From positions 1 to 64,000 of the forward strand of contig JACQDB010000082.1 of assembly GCA_016201275.1 (NCBI GenBank): a stretch of 64,000 nt of DNA. Reading direction: 5' to 3'. Under the pieces are notes generated by a model. The model searched no databases. It was not told the DNA's origin and was given only the letters and a program-made list of their open reading frames with translations. The DNA is from Acidobacteriota bacterium (lineage in GTDB: Bacteria; Acidobacteriota; Blastocatellia; UBA7656). Both the position numbers and the translations under genes were made by a program. Shown one piece after another: positions 53,277 through 62,547 of the stretch (its first letter is position 1; the number at the start of each line of letters is the position of its first letter).

Positions 53277-55727
53277 TCATCGTTTCGGTTTCAGATCGGG
53301 CGTGAAGAGCAATTGATAAGCGCGATAATTGCTCATCACTTTGGCGACGTAATCTTTGGTTTCCGGCAGCGCGACTTCGGCAACCAAGCAGTCAACGTCC
53401 GACGAATGAGCGCGGAAAATCCAGCGCTCGACGCCCTGTTCGCCGGAATTATAAGCGGCGGCGATGGCTTGCGGATTGTTCGGAAACAACTTCAATAAAT
53501 CGGCGACGTAGCGCACCGCCAGCCGCACCGCGACCTCCGGTTCATAAACGTCATCGAGCGCAAAATTTTTCAACTGCTCTTCTTTGGCCAGCTTTTCGGC
53601 GGTTTCGGCGATGAATTGCAAAAGCCCACGCGCCGCCGCGCCGCTCTTGACCGCAGGGTTGAAACGGCTTTCCTGCCGCGCCAGTGACAACACCAGGCGC
53701 GGGTCAACACCGAGCTTTGCCGAGTATTCATTCAAAGCATCGCGGTACGGCGCAGGATAGAGCATCTCGATCAAATCACGCGGCAATAGTTCCAGCCGGT
53801 AATCCTGCGGCACGCTTCTGAACAGCGGTTCAGCAAAATCTATGGCGTGATTCGCCTGGTCGCCGCGATTGCTATAAACCGCCAACGAATACGCGACACT
53901 GCCGCCACTTTGCGGCGCTGTAAAAGTCGTCAACGCCTTTGCCGTATGGAGGGGCGCGTTGGCATCGCTTGAATTGCTGGCTACGCCTGCGCCGCCGAAG
54001 CCACCCAGGCGCAATTCCGTAGCGCCTTCGTCATACAACCCCAGAAAAATTAATTCGGCGGCAAGCGTGCGGTTGGAAGCGTCCACGCGCACGCTCGAAG
54101 TTGCAACACTACGCGCCGCCGGAATCAAACCGTATTTCCAGACCGCCGCATAAGCCGGAAGTTTGCTGTAACTGGCGCGCAGGATGGTGAACAAATTGCG
54201 TTGCGCGTTTTCGTCTGTGGTCAAACGTAGCGCTTGATTGGCGGCGTCTTTCGCTTCCCCGTAACGCCCTCCGGCCAGCGCCGTTTTGGCCTGTTCGCGA
54301 TAACTTTGAAAGAGCGCTTCGATTATGCGCCGACCGTCTTTGGTGTCGCCCAACAGTTTCAATCTGGCCGTAGCGCGTTGCCCGAAATAGTTGTCGCGTT
54401 CATCCGCTATGGCCAGATACAGACGTGCCGCTTCGCCTAGTCTGCCCAACTGTTCAATGGCCAGCACACGCAAAAAATTGGCCTCGCCGTGAATATAGCC
54501 TCCGGCAAGTTTCGGCGTCGCGGGTTGCGCTTGCAAGCGCGTCAACAAAGTCAAAGCCGCTTCCCAACGATGGCGCGCCATCTCTATGCGCGCTTCGTTG
54601 AACAGCGCTACGCCTGCCAAACCTTTGCCCGCGTAAGTCTGTCCCAAACGGCGCGACCATTCGATAGCCTCTTCGTCTTTGCCGGCGTAACGAAAACTGT
54701 CGGGGATGTTGCGATAGGCTCCTTCGACGCGGTCGCTGGCTGGATAGCGCGACAGAAATTCGATATAGCGCCGCGCCGCGTCGTCGTAACGCTGCGCTTT
54801 TTGCAGCGCCGTAGCGACGAAATAAAATCCTTCCGAGCCTTCTTTCTTATCGGGAAATTCCTGCGCCACGCGCTCGAACCATTTGATGGCGTCGTCATAA
54901 TGGTCTTCGCGATAAAAAGTGAAGCCGATTTGATACAGCGCCTCGGCGCGATTTTGACTATTAGGAAAATTATTGACGAGGTTCAAGAGGTGTTGACGCG
55001 CTTCCGCCCAGTGGCGATTGGTCAGATAAATTCGGGCGCGGCGCAGGGCATCGAATTCATTGGGAGTGCTTCTGGCCGTGCGGTCAATTTCATCAAGGCT
55101 CATTGCCGCCGCCAGCGCGTAATCATCCCGTGAGCCGCCTACGAGTTGTTCAAAGTATGCGCGTGCCGTAGCGCTGTCACCGCTGCGCGCATAAGCCTCA
55201 CCGAGTTGCGCCAGGGCTTTACGTCCGCGCACGCCGTTGGGTGAAGCCAGCGGTTTCAACAGCGCGATTGTAGCGCGATAATCTTTGCTGTCGCGCAGGC
55301 TATCAATCAAACGGTCTTGGGCTTTGTGTGCCGGCACGCTTGCCGGATACGTTGCCGCTACTCGCGCCAGATACTGTCTTTCCAAAGCCAGATCGCCGGA
55401 GGCGCGAGCCACCGTTGCCAGATGCCACAAGGCATAGGGCGCAAGGATGGATTGCCGATTCAAGACGGCATTGTAGAGGGCTATGGCTTCGGCCTTCGCG
55501 CCTTTGCGTTCGGCCAGACGACCCAGCAAATAATCGTAATTGTTCGCCGTGAAGGCTGGCGAATTCGCAGCGCGCACCTCACGGACGAATAGTTCGGCGC
55601 GATCAAAGTCCCGCGCTTCCATAGCGGCGCGAATTTCGTTGGCTCTGATTTGCAAACCCTGCGCGTCGCTTGTCGGCACCACCGCGCACAGGAAAAAAAA
55701 CATAAAGAAGACTGCAAGACGAAGCAT
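53277..55727 (-). CDS. TPR-containing soluble lytic transglycosylase (Slt family)
   Basis: An 816-residue exported murein lyase that cleaves between MurNAc and GlcNAc. A signal peptide (MLRLAVFFMFFFLCAVVPTS) is followed by about 600 residues of TPR-like helical repeats (for example AEALYQIGFTFYREDHYDDA). The C-terminal SLT domain contains the catalytic Glu in LSLARQESRFNPAVKSGAAARG (near 686), GLLQF and IAAAYNSGEQGVERW. ATG 55727 with AGAGGT upstream is chosen; the frame is open to 55787. A role in cell-wall turnover or as an opening for secretion machinery is possible. Confidence 0.93.
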   Translation of the reverse strand: MLRLAVFFMFFFLCAVVPTSDAQGLQIRANEIRAAMEARDFDRAELFVREVRAANSPAFTANNYDYLLGRLAERKGAKAEAIALYNAVLNRQSILAPYALWHLATVARASGDLALERQYLARVAATYPASVPAHKAQDRLIDSLRDSKDYRATIALLKPLASPNGVRGRKALAQLGEAYARSGDSATARAYFEQLVGGSRDDYALAAAMSLDEIDRTARSTPNEFDALRRARIYLTNRHWAEARQHLLNLVNNFPNSQNRAEALYQIGFTFYREDHYDDAIKWFERVAQEFPDKKEGSEGFYFVATALQKAQRYDDAARRYIEFLSRYPASDRVEGAYRNIPDSFRYAGKDEEAIEWSRRLGQTYAGKGLAGVALFNEARIEMARHRWEAALTLLTRLQAQPATPKLAGGYIHGEANFLRVLAIEQLGRLGEAARLYLAIADERDNYFGQRATARLKLLGDTKDGRRIIEALFQSYREQAKTALAGGRYGEAKDAANQALRLTTDENAQRNLFTILRASYSKLPAYAAVWKYGLIPAARSVATSSVRVDASNRTLAAELIFLGLYDEGATELRLGGFGGAGVASNSSDANAPLHTAKALTTFTAPQSGGSVAYSLAVYSNRGDQANHAIDFAEPLFRSVPQDYRLELLPRDLIEMLYPAPYRDALNEYSAKLGVDPRLVLSLARQESRFNPAVKSGAAARGLLQFIAETAEKLAKEEQLKNFALDDVYEPEVAVRLAVRYVADLLKLFPNNPQAIAAAYNSGEQGVERWIFRAHSSDVDCLVAEVALPETKDYVAKVMSNYRAYQLLFTPDLKPKR

Positions 55728-55860
55728 GAACACCTCTACTGAGAAAACATTTTTTCGATTATCCCATTGCCTGATGAAATGCGGCAAGGAAGGGTTGCGA
55801 GGCGCGACCAGGAGTTTTTCAGGGGCGGAGGTGAAGAAGAGATCAGCGATAAAAAAATAT

Positions 55861-55923
55861 CAACACCGAGGGAAAACCGAAGTCGCATCTCGCGGATACT
55901 TTTATCGGTGTTCCTCGGTGTTG
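55861..55923. repeat. Inverted repeat in the 255-bp gap
   Basis: caacaccgagg (55861-55871) pairs with cctcggtgttg (55913-55923). It lies between the lytic transglycosylase gene and the methyltransferase gene; nothing else is seen in the gap. Confidence 0.65.
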
Positions 55924-55982
55924 ATTGAGACAGTTCATTTGCCATTCCCCTATGGAAAACGCTAATGGCAAAGTCTTCCGGT

Positions 55983-57020
55983 TTATTCCGGCACCGCTTC
56001 GATGACGCTGTAAGGCGAAGGCGTCGGCACGATGCGTGTGAGTTTGAAACCGGCGGCGGCAAACAAGTCGCGGTACTCGCCAGCGGTGCGTTCAATGCCG
56101 CCCGGCGAGACCAGCATTTCCAAGTCTAACAGTTTGCTGTAGTGCGACTCGTTGCCTTCCGGCACCACGGTTTCCACCAATAAAACTTTGCCGTCTGGGT
56201 GAATGCCTTTGCGAATATTTCGCAAAATCGCGGCGGCTTGTTCATCATCCCAATCGTGGATAATGTGTTTCATGATGTAGGCATCGGCGTTGGCCGGAAC
56301 GCTTGCAAAGAAATTTCCAGCAACGGTTTCAACGCGCCCGGTGACGCCTTCCTGCTCAAGCAATGCAGCGGCTCCGGCAATCACCGACGGCACATCGAAT
56401 AACACACCTTTGAGTTGCGGATTGGCTTTCAGAATTTGCGCCAGCAAATAACCGTGACCACCTGCTATATCCACCAGGGTGGTGAATGCGGAAAAGTCAT
56501 AAGCGGCGATGACCGCCGGAGCGGTGCTGACCGACATATCGGTCATGGCACGATTGAAAATTTCGGCTTCGGTTGGGCGCGTCGAAAAATAATCAAAGAC
56601 TTCAGCGCCGTGTACGTGACCCCAAGCGGGTGTGCCGGTTTCGACGCTGTGTAGCAACTGCCCCCAGACTTGCCAGTGCCAGCTTTCGCCCATAAAGATC
56701 ATGCCACTATGCATGGAATTCGGCGCATCGGTGCGAAGCGGCTCGGCATAAGGCGTCAGCGCGAAGACTTTCGGCGCGGTTTCTTGAAAGACACCGATGC
56801 TGGCCAGCGAGCGCAGCACGCGATAGAGCGCACGTTCCTGCGTGTGGGTGGCGCTGGCGAGTTGCTCAATGGTTTGCGGCTGTTCGGCCAACAAATCCGC
56901 GATGCCCAATTTCGCGGCAACGTAAAGCGCCTGGGTAATCAAAGCACCGAAGGCTTGTTGAATGAGAAAAGCTTCCGCCGGAATCTCCGGTGGGGTTGCT
57001 GTTGCATTTGCTGTAGTCAT
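55983..57020 (-). CDS. SAM-dependent O-methyltransferase (AcoMT/COMT type)
   Basis: A 345-residue class I methyltransferase of the family-2 type (acetylserotonin/hydroxyneurosporene/caffeate O-methyltransferase-like). An N-terminal winged-helix dimerisation domain (about 15-100: QALYVAAKLGIADLLAEQPQ, RALYRVLRSLASIGVF) precedes the SAM site VDIAGGHGYLLAQILK (about 180) and the KHIIHDWDDEQA block with the usual catalytic His. Small phenolic or polyketide-like acceptors are typical; the actual one is unknown. AGGAGG before ATG 57020 is strong. No obvious pathway neighbours. Confidence 0.93.
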   Translation of the reverse strand: MTTANATATPPEIPAEAFLIQQAFGALITQALYVAAKLGIADLLAEQPQTIEQLASATHTQERALYRVLRSLASIGVFQETAPKVFALTPYAEPLRTDAPNSMHSGMIFMGESWHWQVWGQLLHSVETGTPAWGHVHGAEVFDYFSTRPTEAEIFNRAMTDMSVSTAPAVIAAYDFSAFTTLVDIAGGHGYLLAQILKANPQLKGVLFDVPSVIAGAAALLEQEGVTGRVETVAGNFFASVPANADAYIMKHIIHDWDDEQAAAILRNIRKGIHPDGKVLLVETVVPEGNESHYSKLLDLEMLVSPGGIERTAGEYRDLFAAAGFKLTRIVPTPSPYSVIEAVPE

Positions 57021-57121
57021 GATTCCTCCTGATGTTGAAAGTGATGTGAACCAACAGAGTTCGTAGGCGAACTCAAAATTTATCATCCGATTCTTAACGC
57101 GCAAAATCCAGATGAATTGAA

Positions 57122-57244
57122 TCAGCAACCATACGCGCTCGAATTTTTTTTGGTTTGGTCGCCGCCGGGATCATGCACAACCGAAGGCAGGGCGGCGCAA
57201 GACGGATTCTTCGCTACGCGGTTGCCGCCGAAGGTTTCGTAACC
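57122..57244 (-). pseudogene. Remnant of M20 peptidase C-terminal region
   Basis: The minus strand reads GYETFGGNRVAKNPSCAALP then SVVHDPGGD. This aligns with KYETFGGNTVAKNLFFAGIT then SVVHYPGDD of the intact M20 peptidase gene at 59005-60171 (about 19 of 28 positions equal). Nucleotides also match (ttgccgccgaaggtttcgta against ttgccgccaaaggtttcgta). The match stops soon after on both sides. It marks a partial duplicate on the far side of the decayed methyltransferase locus. Confidence 0.7.
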
Positions 57245-57266
57245 TAGTTGAACAAGGAAAGAAAAA

Positions 57267-57458
57267 TTACAGCTTGCACAGCCACTGAGACAGAGCCGCA
57301 AGTTGCTCATCGCTTGTGAGATTGGCGGCATTTTCAATGGTGCCATTTTCTAATTCTTTCCATAACTCGTCTGCCATTTTCTTTTCGATTGCTGCTCCAA
57401 CAAAGAAGGTGTGAGGATTAAAATCTGCCTTTGAGAAAGCCTCTCTTATACGAGTGAG
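57267..57458 (-). pseudogene. Probable remnant of the gene following the methyltransferase (candidate endonuclease)
   Basis: Overlapping the 3' end of the methyltransferase gene in another frame is a coding-like run of about 63 residues: [20 protein letters not shown] and on to [18 protein letters not shown], then a stop. A perfect GGAGG lies 7 bp before codon CTC at 57458, where a start codon would be expected, so the start may have been lost. It ends abruptly before the M20 remnant. By position it could be the N-terminal piece of a companion restriction endonuclease; no motif confirms that. Confidence 0.45.
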
Positions 57459-58889
57459 CGCCGTTCCTCCAAATGTAAACGCACTTTCGCAATGCTTCGC
57501 GCTCGTGTTCGCCCATTTGCTGACTGCTGTTGCCTTTGCCGTTTGGCAGGACAAGAATATTCTCGACCGCAAAGCCCAAGCTTTCTGCAATGCCTGAAAG
57601 AATCATGTCCACCGAAATGCTGGCACCAGAATAGCGAACATTATCATTGACCATAAATAAAACGGCGTTCGGTTTCAGCACTCGTGAACATTCAAAGATT
57701 ACGCAAGCCATTTCATAAAAGTATCCGCGCACCATTCGCGGGATGCCGTTATTGTTTAACTCGCCACGCTCTTTCTGGTCTGCTAAATATTTCAAGATGG
57801 CTTGCAACAATTCCTGATGATCCGCAGCCTCTATAGCGACTGCCCATCTAGGATTGATATGCAATAAATCTTTCGCACGATTCTCGACAGTGCAACTCAG
57901 CATTTGCTGTCGGAGATTGACTAACTCGCGTTCTCCAATGCCAAGCAAAGCCAGTTCTAAAGCGTAGGTGCGGGTGTAGTCATAGCGGTTGCAATAAGGG
58001 GGCGAAGTCATAACTGCATCATATTGGTCAGCCGCAAATTGAGGCAGCAAATCAAGGCATGAACCGCTATGCAAACGCATAGCGCCTTTCGCGCCTTCGG
58101 ACTGGAAGAGACCTACCTGTTCAACCCCATTGTACAAATCAAAGATAATTTCATTGATTTTATTGGTAATGGCTTTGTCGAAATCAAGGATCACTCCTTT
58201 ATCGAAAATGATTTTGCCTGATGTGCGACCAGAGCGATGATCCCAACGCAGATATTGACCGTCTTTGCGTGTATAGCTTACCGATTCCAGAATGCACAAG
58301 AGAGCAAAAATTAAGACGGCTTTGACTCTTTCATTCTCTGCTTCCACAGTCGCCCTATATTTTTCTATGGCTATTTTAGTTTGTTCCGAGTACGCGCCTC
58401 GCGTGATACGCAACTCCGGCAGAGTGTATTGTATGGTTGAATGCTTCCAAGGTTGAGTCTCGCACCAACGCTTTAAGGTGATGAAATCATTTTCGATGAA
58501 CTCCGATTCTAAGAGTCTTCTAGTGGCAATGATTTGTTGCCCTATGGGAAGAAGTTCAATTCCTTCGGCGTTGAGATTTGCTTCGGTGGCGGCAAATAAA
58601 GCCGTTCCACTTCCGGCAAATGGATCCAAAATAGTCCCTGAGACAATGCCGTAGTGATTCAACAAGCTCTCTACTAAAGCGGCTGAAAAGGCTTCCTTAT
58701 ATTTGTACCAACGATAAACCGCTCTGCTTTTATTAGCTTGAAAACTAACCAGTGATCTGGTTAAAGAAGGCTGAATGATAAACTTGCTCTCGAAGTGTTG
58801 AAATAATTTTTGGTCGAGTTGCTCAATATGTCCTAATGTCCTAACTCATCTTTCTGTATATAAGACGAAGCGTTTGCTACATTCAGCAT
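57418..58889 (-). pseudogene. DNA methyltransferase gene, frameshifted by an 8-bp tandem duplication
   Basis: From ATG 58889 (GGTGAG upstream) the frame reads [18 protein letters not shown] and hits a stop; the frame beginning [10 protein letters not shown] continues to 57418. At the break tgtcctaa occurs twice in tandem (58829-58836, 58837-58844). Removing one copy joins both parts into exactly 488 codons. The joined protein has [12 protein letters not shown] near 55, motif I DPFAGSGT (about 86) and motif IV TSPPY (about 292), an amino-methyltransferase of N4-cytosine/N6-adenine type. A shortened product from the TTG at 58665 would lack about 72 N-terminal residues. The family is clear; specificity is not. 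Confidence 0.85.
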
Positions 58890-59004
58890 ACTATCAGCTC
58901 ACCGTTTCATAAAAAATAATGACGGAAAAGCATATCGCACATCAGAGGAGATGCCTACTTGATTGCCTACTCATCGCTGCGACGGATGATTGCCAGCCGC
59001 ACGA

Positions 59005-60171
59005 CTAGCCGAAGAAATATGCCTCAAGAGTTTCGGCGTACAGTACAGAGCCTAAAACCAACTCGTCAATATTGACGAACTCATTTGGAACGTGCGCCAA
59101 TTTGTCATCCCCCGGATAATGCACCACCGAAGTGATGCCTGCGAAAAAGAGATTCTTCGCCACCGTGTTGCCGCCAAAGGTTTCGTACTTCATAGGCAAA
59201 TTCAAACACTTCGCGGCGGTATCGAAACTGCGGATGATGATGGAGTTTTTATCCGACAAGTGCGGCGCGGTTTCATGCAAAACTTTGACGTGAAGTTCTG
59301 CGTCAGGCGAATGGGTTTTCACGTTTGCAGCTTTGGCTTCGAGGGCTTCTAAGACTTGCGCTTTCGAGATGCCTGCGGGCAGACGAAAATCTATAGTGGC
59401 ACGAGCCACTGACGGTACTGTGTTGGTCGAAGAGCCGCCTTGAATCGTGCCTATGTTCATCGTCCAACCGTCGAATGTTCTATCGAAATTTGCGCCTAAA
59501 TCAAGCGTCTTGATTTCCGTGAGCCATTCGGCAAGCGGGACAATGGCGTTGCGACCGAGTTCAGGCGTAGAGCCGTGCGCTTGTATGCCGCGACTTTCGA
59601 GTTCGACCCAAAGTATGCCCTTCTCGCCGTAAATGGATAAATCCATGCGTCCGCCATCTGGGATAATCGCTACGTCGAATTTCAAGCCGCATTCTTCGAC
59701 CAGATAAATGATGCCAAGCTCCGACCCCATCTCTTCATCGGCGGCGGCGATTAAATAAATGGTGCCATCGAAATCCGCGTGTTCGGCAAGAAAAGCTTTG
59801 CAAGCAAAATAGGCGCAAGCGAAAGAGCCTTTGTCGTCGAGAGTGCCGCGACCGAAAATTTTTCCGTCAATAAGGGTTGGCTCAAAAGGCGGCGTCTTCC
59901 ATTGGTCTAACTCGCCGGGCGGCACTACGTCCATGTGTGAAACAAAGCCTATAGATTTTGTGCCTGTGCCGATGCGTCCGACGACGTTGGTGCGCCCAGG
60001 CGCTTTTTCGTAAGTAGAAATTTCCATGCCTAACGATTGCATACAAGCACTGACGCGCTCTGTGCAGAGGTATTCATTACCGGGTGGGTTGGTGGTATCA
60101 ACGCGAACGAGGTCGCAAACGATCTCTACGATTTCTTCTTGATTGACGTGCTGGGCGAATTTGGATTCCAT
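59005..60171 (-). CDS. M20-family metallopeptidase (ArgE/DapE type)
   Basis: A 388-residue M20 peptidase/deacylase. The metal-site blocks are visible: FVSHMDVVPPG (metal His and Asp), FGRGTLDDKGSFACAYFA (bridging Asp), AADEEMGSELGI (catalytic Glu pair) and the C-terminal metal His in SVVHYPGDDKLAHVPNEF. The dimerisation domain carries GSTNTVPSVARATIDFRLP. Substrates in the family range from N-acyl amino acids to dipeptides; none can be assigned. A GGAG site precedes the ATG. A decayed copy of its 3' part lies at 57122-57244. Confidence 0.93.
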   Translation of the reverse strand: MESKFAQHVNQEEIVEIVCDLVRVDTTNPPGNEYLCTERVSACMQSLGMEISTYEKAPGRTNVVGRIGTGTKSIGFVSHMDVVPPGELDQWKTPPFEPTLIDGKIFGRGTLDDKGSFACAYFACKAFLAEHADFDGTIYLIAAADEEMGSELGIIYLVEECGLKFDVAIIPDGGRMDLSIYGEKGILWVELESRGIQAHGSTPELGRNAIVPLAEWLTEIKTLDLGANFDRTFDGWTMNIGTIQGGSSTNTVPSVARATIDFRLPAGISKAQVLEALEAKAANVKTHSPDAELHVKVLHETAPHLSDKNSIIIRSFDTAAKCLNLPMKYETFGGNTVAKNLFFAGITSVVHYPGDDKLAHVPNEFVNIDELVLGSVLYAETLEAYFFG

Positions 60172-60748
60172 GTAAAGCTCCGGTGAAGATAATCAAGCAA
60201 ATTGTAAACTGGCGTTTGCGGAGCCAACGGCGCAAGTTGTCCGGTGGCGCTACGCACTGACCAATTGATGATACGGGTCGCACCCTGCGAGAAGCAAGAA
60301 ACGCCCGCTCTTTGTCATGACCCTCGTCGCTCGCCCGGTGAATGATTGGTTGAGCTAATCAAGGGCGGTTTATTTTTAGACAAGGCGCGTGCCTGATGAG
60401 GGCGCGAGGGGGGCGAGCCGTAAGGGTGCTGATGAGGTGGTGCGTGCGCGCCAAGCCGCACCGTCGCCAAGGTTCGCAACGCTCGATAGCGATTTGATAA
60501 ATCACAATGATGAAGGCCAGGCCATCGCCCGTGCGGGGTAGAAAAACTGTTGTCACCCCTTGCCCCCTGTGTTATAAGAAAACTACCCCTTGATGCCCCT
60601 CCCGGTTCACACGACAAAGGGTGCTGGAATTCGCAATCCATCAGGGAAAGTGCTGGCAGACGAAAATACGGTTGCGAACGGATGCAGCAGAATCTTGGAC
60701 TCTGGCACAATTTCCATTGCATTTGCGAGATTATTTTGAGGAGCAGCG
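60172..60748. other. Gap of 577 bp before mglB
   Basis: No supported gene. Open frames on the minus strand have no protein character. It probably contains the mglB promoter; the GAGGAG ribosome site lies just before 60749. Confidence 0.5.
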
Positions 60749-61240
60749 ATGACGACTCCTGTAGTAATGTACGAAGACGAGTACGCCCAATTAAAAAGCG
60801 TAATCACCCGTTTATGCACAGACGCCAACGCGAAATTTGTTTTTCTGGTGGATAAGAACGGACAACAGATCGCCGAGTTCGGCGAGATGAAAAATCTCGA
60901 CATCACCAGCCTGGCAAGTTTAACGGCGGGCAATGTCGCGGCCACCGACGGTCTGGCGCACTTAATCGGCGAGCAAGGGTTTCCGGTTCTGTCGCACGAA
61001 GGCGAACGCGACAACATCCATATTTCGATAGTGGCGGCGCGGGTGATCCTCGTCGTGATCTTCGATCAACGCTCCAGCTTGGGGTTGGTGCGTCTGCGCG
61101 TCAAACGGGCGACCAGCGAGATGAACCAGATTTTTGAATCCATTGACGCCAAAGTCAAACGCGAACGCGAAATGGGTTTGACCTTCGATTCGCCTTTCGC
61201 CGAGATTACCGAAGACGATATAGACGCGCTCTTCAATTGA
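60749..61240 (+). CDS. mglB: Roadblock/LC7 domain protein MglB
   Basis: A 163-residue Roadblock/LC7 protein. In Myxococcus-type systems MglB dimers act as the GTPase-activating protein for MglA and set cell polarity for motility. The fold is seen in KFVFLVDKNGQQIAEFGEM, LASLTAGNVAATDGLAHLIG and IHISIVAARVILVVIFDQRS. The C-terminal tail of about 40 charged residues ends ITEDDIDALF. A GAGGAG site precedes the ATG. mglA follows 111 bp downstream. Polarity control of type IV pili would fit the pilus cluster elsewhere in the window, by inference. Confidence 0.93.
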   Translation: MTTPVVMYEDEYAQLKSVITRLCTDANAKFVFLVDKNGQQIAEFGEMKNLDITSLASLTAGNVAATDGLAHLIGEQGFPVLSHEGERDNIHISIVAARVILVVIFDQRSSLGLVRLRVKRATSEMNQIFESIDAKVKREREMGLTFDSPFAEITEDDIDALFN

Positions 61241-61351
61241 AGGCGCGGCTGTGGGAATACTGCCTTTGCGCCGATCCGTATGCCTTGCCCCTGAACAAAA
61301 CCCTAACCGGCAGCTTAATAGTTCGCCGCCTGAGTAATAAGGAAAACGGCC

Positions 61352-61945
61352 TTGACGTTCATCAATTACGCTTCACGAGAAATCAATTGCAAGATTGTTT
61401 ATTACGGCCCAGGTCTGGGCGGCAAGACCACCAATCTGCAATATATCTACGATTCGACGGCGCAACAGGCGAAGGGCAAACTCATCAGTCTGGCCACCGA
61501 AACCGACCGCACGTTGTTTTTCGATTTCCTGCCGCTTGATTTAGGCACGGTGCGCGGCTTCAAAACGCGCTTTCATTTATACACCGTGCCGGGACAGGTC
61601 TTTTATGATGCCAGCCGCAAGCTGATTTTGAAAGGCGTGGACGGCGTGGTCTTTGTCGCCGATTCGCAACGCGACCGCATGGATGCCAACGTCGAATCGC
61701 TCTATAACCTCGAAGACAATTTGAAACAGCACGGCTACGACTTGCAGAAGGTGCCGTATGTACTGCAATTCAACAAACGCGATTTGCCGACGGCAGTCTC
61801 GTATGACGAATTGAAGAAAGAGTTATTGAAGAAAGACGAACCCATATTTGAAGCCGTAGCCAGTCGCGGCGTGGGCGTTTTCGATACCCTCAAAGCGGTC
61901 GCTAAACAGGTGTTGATGGAACTCCGCAAAGGCAGCGGCGGTTAG
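61352..61945 (+). CDS. mglA: Ras-like GTPase MglA
   Basis: A 197-residue small GTPase. The P-loop is GPGLGGKTT (19-27). PGQ in [14 protein letters not shown] matches the switch II region (MglA has PGQ where Ras has AGQ), and QFNKRDLP is the N-K-x-D specificity motif. The initiation codon is TTG at 61352 with TAAGGA about 8 bp upstream; an ATG alternative with equal homology is not available. It follows mglB, and a strong terminator follows it. Together they form the polarity switch GTPase and its activator. Confidence 0.94.
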   Translation: MTFINYASREINCKIVYYGPGLGGKTTNLQYIYDSTAQQAKGKLISLATETDRTLFFDFLPLDLGTVRGFKTRFHLYTVPGQVFYDASRKLILKGVDGVVFVADSQRDRMDANVESLYNLEDNLKQHGYDLQKVPYVLQFNKRDLPTAVSYDELKKELLKKDEPIFEAVASRGVGVFDTLKAVAKQVLMELRKGSGG

Positions 61946-61995
61946 TCGGCACCAGGATGCGGCGAGCGCAAGAAGGCGCTGTAGAAAAAGTTTAA

Positions 61996-62036
61996 CCATA
62001 AAAGAAGGGCGCAACTCTTGCGCCCTTCTTTTATGG
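61996..62036. terminator. Strong bidirectional terminator
   Basis: A perfect 19-bp stem (ccataaaagaagggcgcaa with ttgcgcccttcttttatgg) around a 3-base loop, with a T run in the stem flank on both strands. It lies between mglA and the convergent small membrane-protein gene. Confidence 0.9.
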
Positions 62037-62081
62037 CTTGCGGCTGATTGCAGAACTTGAAGACGATGGCTCAAAGTTGCC

Positions 62082-62115
62082 CATTGGAAGCGCCAAGTTT
62101 CTGGCGCTCCCAATG
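62082..62115. repeat. Second hairpin next to the terminator
   Basis: cattggaagcgcca (62082-62095) pairs with tggcgctcccaatg (62102-62115) with one bulge. It lies just after the stop of the minus-strand gene that ends at 62148, so it may be that gene's own terminator. Confidence 0.6.
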
Positions 62116-62147
62116 AGTCGGCGTTTCCCCTCGCCGTTGATCATATT

Positions 62148-62516
62148 TCACTGCGTCGGTGCAAGCAGAATTTCCTGCGCCCAGTTGCGATTGCCTTGGC
62201 GCACATATTTAACCTTGACCGTGACTCCTGAAGACAGATTGGCGGCCTGCACAAAATGGTCGGATACCGAAACCGCTGTGCGCTCGTCAAAAGAGAATGG
62301 CACCAGTTGATTGCCCTGCGTCAAAATCAACATTTTGCTGGCCATATCCATCAAACTGATTTGCCCTTCGGTGGTTTTAATTTCCGGCGGCGCGATCTGT
62401 TCAAAATGTCCGCGCCGTGCCGCCAGCGTTCGCCCGATCTGTACTTTGTAAAGGCTCAGGCTGACCAAGACGAAAACGATCATGATGAGGCCGATGATTT
62501 TGATTAGCTCTTTCAT
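62148..62516 (-). CDS. Small membrane-anchored hypothetical protein
   Basis: A 122-residue protein with one N-terminal membrane segment (LIKIIGLIMIVFVLVSLSLY) and a beta-rich extracytoplasmic part (SLMDMASKMLILTQGNQLVP, VTVKVKYVRQGNRNWAQEI). No domain name can be given. ATG 62516 follows AAGGAAG. It lies 31 bp after the PP2C-like gene on the same strand, so the two are probably co-transcribed. Function unknown. Confidence 0.75.
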   Translation of the reverse strand: MKELIKIIGLIMIVFVLVSLSLYKVQIGRTLAARRGHFEQIAPPEIKTTEGQISLMDMASKMLILTQGNQLVPFSFDERTAVSVSDHFVQAANLSSGVTVKVKYVRQGNRNWAQEILLAPTQ

Positions 62517-62547
62517 AGCAAGGTCTTCCTTTCGCGCTGGCACACCT

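Noticed and set aside
60315-60722. Minus-strand open frame of 135 codons in the gap before mglB
   Set aside because: Residue composition is irregular and no start or family pattern is convincing.
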